Shown here one piece after another: positions 62,401-64,000 of a DNA stretch of 64,000 bases. The notes under the pieces were generated by a model. It worked only from the letters and a program-made list of their open reading frames with translations. It did no database searches and had not been told where the DNA came from. The position numbers and the translations under genes were made by a program. Within the stretch, counting starts at the first letter, position 1. Each line of letters begins with the position of its first letter. Origin of the DNA: Pseudahrensia aquimaris (GTDB lineage: Bacteria > Pseudomonadota > Alphaproteobacteria > Rhizobiales > Rhizobiaceae); assembly GCF_042676045.1 (NCBI RefSeq), contig NZ_JBHTJV010000009.1:372001-436000 (forward strand), given 5' to 3'.

Positions 62401-63022
62401 AGCATTGATCGAAGAGCATCTGGCGCAAGACGAAGCGTTTCCTTCCGTGCTGGAAGGTCTGGAGCAGGAAGAATCGCCCCAAGCACCCTTCGCGCGGCGA
62501 CGGGGAACGGCCATCCACAAATTGTTGCAGGTCTGGCCTGATCTCGATGCCGAAGGGCGATTCGAGAAAGCCAGCGCCTATCTTGCTGCCGCCTTGCCGG
62601 AAGCCACGCCCGTGCAAACTGATGCCATGCTGAAAACCATCGTAGACGTGGTGGAAAACCCCGATTTCGCCCAATGGTTCGACCCGCGCAGCAGCCGCGC
62701 AGAATTGCCCGTCATGGGCCGTATCGACTTGGCGTCCGGACCGCGCCCGGTATCGGGAACCATCGACAGGCTCGCGGTTTGTGATGATCACGTCATGCTG
62801 CTCGATTTCAAGACCGGCACCCATCCGCCGCAAACCGTGGAAGATGTTTCCCCCGATTACGTCACCCAAATGGCGCTCTATCGGGCGTTGGTTTCGCGTA
62901 TTTACCCTCAAAAGCCCGTTCGGGCAGCCCTCATCTGGACCCATGCGCCGCAAGGACCGCGTCTGATGGAATTGCCCGCCGACGCGCTGGATGCGGCTCT
63001 CGCCATACTCACTGCACTGTGA
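59447..63022 (+). CDS. addA: double-strand break repair helicase-nuclease AddA
   Basis: The product is 1191 residues. It is a UvrD-type helicase with Walker A NAGSGKTHVLANR near residue 31, ALTFTKTAAGEMAKR (motif Ia), LLDEAQDTSPQQW (motif II), VGDEKQSIYSFQGA (motif III), MTVHAAKGQEAPIVFLV (motif V) and RRLLYVGMTRAEDRL (motif VI). The C-terminal nuclease has GTIDRLAVCDDHVMLLDFKT. It pairs with AddB. ATG 59447 overlaps the addB stop; an upstream in-frame start would intrude into addB without a ribosome site. Confidence 0.97.
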   Translation: MSELFKLIPDETLRQQALASNPDLSAWVSANAGSGKTHVLANRVVRLLLQGVNPSRILALTFTKTAAGEMAKRVFKTLGEWSVMDDDKLREQLVRLQGPDIRPADVLYARTLFARSLETPGGLKIQTIHAFCEALLHQFPLEANVAGNFTVLDPADESALMEEARRWVILRAESGNAPDLADAFAAIMAFASDHAIGNVMDELVSRREEILGWLDAAGGAQQAERATRRAMNVGPDETADDVRRRVLNGLPLSDDEWRSLANTAADNAKQPAGEMRLANNIRAYLGTDNLEDRYRALCAALLKKDGEPFAKGSIVSKRIGDAIPHIRETLLAVAGQLSQGNVLLRTLAQIVETKNLMVLGEAMLKRYRQLKRSRGQLDFNDLIARTADLLLRKEARAWVLYKLDLGIDHVLLDEAQDTSPQQWSIVNALVEEFFAGEGASGPHRTIFAVGDEKQSIYSFQGARPQSFSDQRRLFQKQATGAGKIFQPAKLNLSFRSTPDVLNAVDKVFDEPSNREGLTSDGSYDGHTALRSKAPGCVEIWDRIEGDTLEVPTDWTAPMGDDGKPHQSVQLAEAVAQQIADWIARKELIYPRDTDNQPRPITAGDIIVLVRSRDTFIPALSRALKERAIPVAGTDRLAVTDHIAVKDMIALGNVMLTPQDDLSLAALLRSPLFDVSEDDLMELALNRHDEQTLFESLEMEATRADGPKPAFAQAHRLLTRWMERADAMPVYEFYARILGDDRGRRKLYARLGPEAEDVLDAFLALALKHEQSGLPGLHGFLEALEMGNAELKRELAEGRGEVRVMTVHAAKGQEAPIVFLVDKSSEAYIAQNRPALYRIGSEDDSDPRRAYVWAPSKSDHGAMSAAAEARVKELAEQEYRRLLYVGMTRAEDRLILCGYKSKGRNPMPNWHAMVKEALADDLEEVEGLNPEIPVYRMTSDLKADSSTIVEKKLKSAIPRTALPAWMGHRMPRERALPRPLAPSGAQALIEEHLAQDEAFPSVLEGLEQEESPQAPFARRRGTAIHKLLQVWPDLDAEGRFEKASAYLAAALPEATPVQTDAMLKTIVDVVENPDFAQWFDPRSSRAELPVMGRIDLASGPRPVSGTIDRLAVCDDHVMLLDFKTGTHPPQTVEDVSPDYVTQMALYRALVSRIYPQKPVRAALIWTHAPQGPRLMELPADALDAALAILTAL

Positions 63023-63149
63023 TGCCGACTTCGCCTTGACCCGCCATACCGCGCTCCCTACGTTCCGCCCGAACGAGGATACCAAACCGATTCCCTCTGC
63101 ATAAAGTCACGATCCAACAGTGGCGCGGGCGGATACGAAGGAGACCGAT

Positions 63150-63470
63150 ATGGCTACCGTAAAAATCGACAGCGCCAACTTTGAATCAGACGTGCTCAAC
63201 TCAGACACTCCCGTTGTGGTGGATTTTTGGGCTGAATGGTGCGGACCATGCAAAATGATTGCGCCAAGCCTGGAAGAAATTTCCAACGAGATGGGCGACA
63301 AGGTGAAGATCGCCAAGATCAACATGGACGAGAACCCTGATCTTGCAGCCCAGTTCGGCGTGCGCTCGATTCCCACTCTGCTGATGTTCAAAGACGGCGA
63401 GCCAACGGCGATTAAAGTCGGTGCAGCCCCTAAGAACTCGCTCGCTGACTGGATTTCCAGCGAAATCTAA
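63150..63470 (+). CDS. trxA: thioredoxin
   Basis: The product is 106 residues. The active site WCGPC is preceded by VVVDFWAE and followed by KMIAPSLEEIS; the cis-Pro segment is RSIPTLLMF. It is a general cytoplasmic disulfide reductase. GGAG seven bases before ATG 63150. A strong terminator follows. Confidence 0.97.
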   Translation: MATVKIDSANFESDVLNSDTPVVVDFWAEWCGPCKMIAPSLEEISNEMGDKVKIAKINMDENPDLAAQFGVRSIPTLLMFKDGEPTAIKVGAAPKNSLADWISSEI

Positions 63471-63491
63471 GTGGATGCGAAATGCACGAAT

Positions 63492-63520
63492 AAAAAGCCC
63501 GGCCCTGTGCCGGGCTTTTT
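63492..63520 (+). terminator. rho-independent terminator after trxA
   Basis: AAAAAGCCCGGC (63492-63503), five-base loop, GCCGGGCTTTTT (63509-63520), then GTTT. A perfect 12-bp stem with a T tract, closing the tsaE-to-trxA gene group. Confidence 0.92.
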
Positions 63521-63613
63521 GTTTCACCGCCAAATCACATCGCACGTTTTGCCCTCTTTTGAAGCCGCCGGTAGTGGTGTAGGCAATCGCCACCACAAAC
63601 TGCCGGAACGATG

Positions 63614-64000
63614 ATGTCAGAAAAACCCAAATCCGCTTCCGCCGTCGTCGACGGAGATTTGCAAGCTGCTCTGCTCTCCGAGGCTTTGCCTTTCATGCAA
63701 GCCTATGAAGGCAAGACGGTTGTCATCAAATACGGTGGTCACGCTATGGGTGACCAAGACCTTGGCCGCGCCTTTGCCCGCGACGTAGCGCTGCTGCGCC
63801 AGTCGGGCGTCGAACCCATCGTCGTCCATGGTGGCGGCCCGCAAATTGGCGCGATGCTCGAAAAAGTGGGTATCAAAAGCGAGTTCAAAAACGGCCTGCG
63901 CGTGACCGATAAAGCCACGATTGAGGTGGTAGAAATGGTGTTGGCTGGTTCGCTCAACAAGCGCATCGTTGCCGATTTCAACGCCGAAGGTGCTAAAGCC
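63614..64000 (+). CDS. argB: acetylglutamate kinase, N-terminal part (runs off the window)
   Basis: 129 codons are visible. VVIKYGGHAMGD, IVVHGGGPQIGAML and EFKNGLRVTDKATIEVVEMV are the ArgB signatures (glycine-rich nucleotide and acetylglutamate sites). It phosphorylates N-acetylglutamate in arginine synthesis. Two ATGs are in tandem at 63611 and 63614; the second leaves better spacing from GGAA. The gene continues past 64000. Confidence 0.95.
   Translation, partial: MSEKPKSASAVVDGDLQAALLSEALPFMQAYEGKTVVIKYGGHAMGDQDLGRAFARDVALLRQSGVEPIVVHGGGPQIGAMLEKVGIKSEFKNGLRVTDKATIEVVEMVLAGSLNKRIVADFNAEGAKA

Noticed and set aside
1..64000. CRISPR arrays, tRNA or rRNA genes
   Set aside because: No regularly spaced direct repeats or cloverleaf/rRNA sequence was noticed on reading both strands; a covariance search was not possible.

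Overview
The window looks like the chromosome of a marine-type alphaproteobacterium, most likely Hyphomicrobiales (Rhizobiales). The evidence is the housekeeping block at the right end: rpmH-rnpA-yidC, ahcY, a DivL-like histidine kinase, a TsaE-AmgK fusion, murU, addB, addA, trxA and the start of argB. This set and the fused TsaE-AmgK are typical of that order. No rRNA, tRNA or CRISPR array was seen.

Left part (1-17.5 kb). An ankyrin protein is followed by a LysR regulator divergent from what appears to be one operon (3.2-10.2 kb). The operon encodes a glutaredoxin/AhpD-like fusion, a DoxX protein, a 44-residue membrane protein, a CvpA domain fused to an RND adaptor, and an RND pump. Next come a divergent HWE histidine kinase and single-domain response regulator, an ABC exporter membrane domain with no ATPase, a DUF3095 protein, a large MscS channel and a GAF protein.

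Accessory middle (17.5-45.4 kb). Five paralogous RTX proteins share a C-terminal module of about 280 residues that ends in Asp-Phe-x-Phe-Tyr. Their N-termini differ: short/unknown, four Calx-beta repeats, a cadherin-like domain, a matrixin-type zinc protease, and three phage tail-collar domains. A detached sixth tail lies after the last one. Between them are a ParB-domain DNA methyltransferase with an unknown partner, one apparently intact IS3 element, relics of IS5-, IS407- and another IS3-type element, and a zinc-type ZrgA/ABC/DUF3299 operon divergent from an Rrf2 regulator. A 3.9-kb IS1595-family element with six passenger genes lies at 39526-43420. It has matching terminal inverted repeats and a perfect 8-bp target duplication. 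It interrupts the 3' end of a family 2 glycosyltransferase, whose original C-terminus can still be read on the far side.

Right part (45.4-64 kb). A pyridine nucleotide-disulfide oxidoreductase precedes the conserved block. The kinase after ahcY carries Tyr at the phospho-acceptor position, as in DivL, and a full CtrA-type box (TTAA-N7-TTAAC) lies about 190 bp upstream of it. TsaE-AmgK, MurU, AddB and AddA are translationally coupled by 1- to 4-base overlaps. The block ends with trxA, a strong terminator and argB, which runs off the window.
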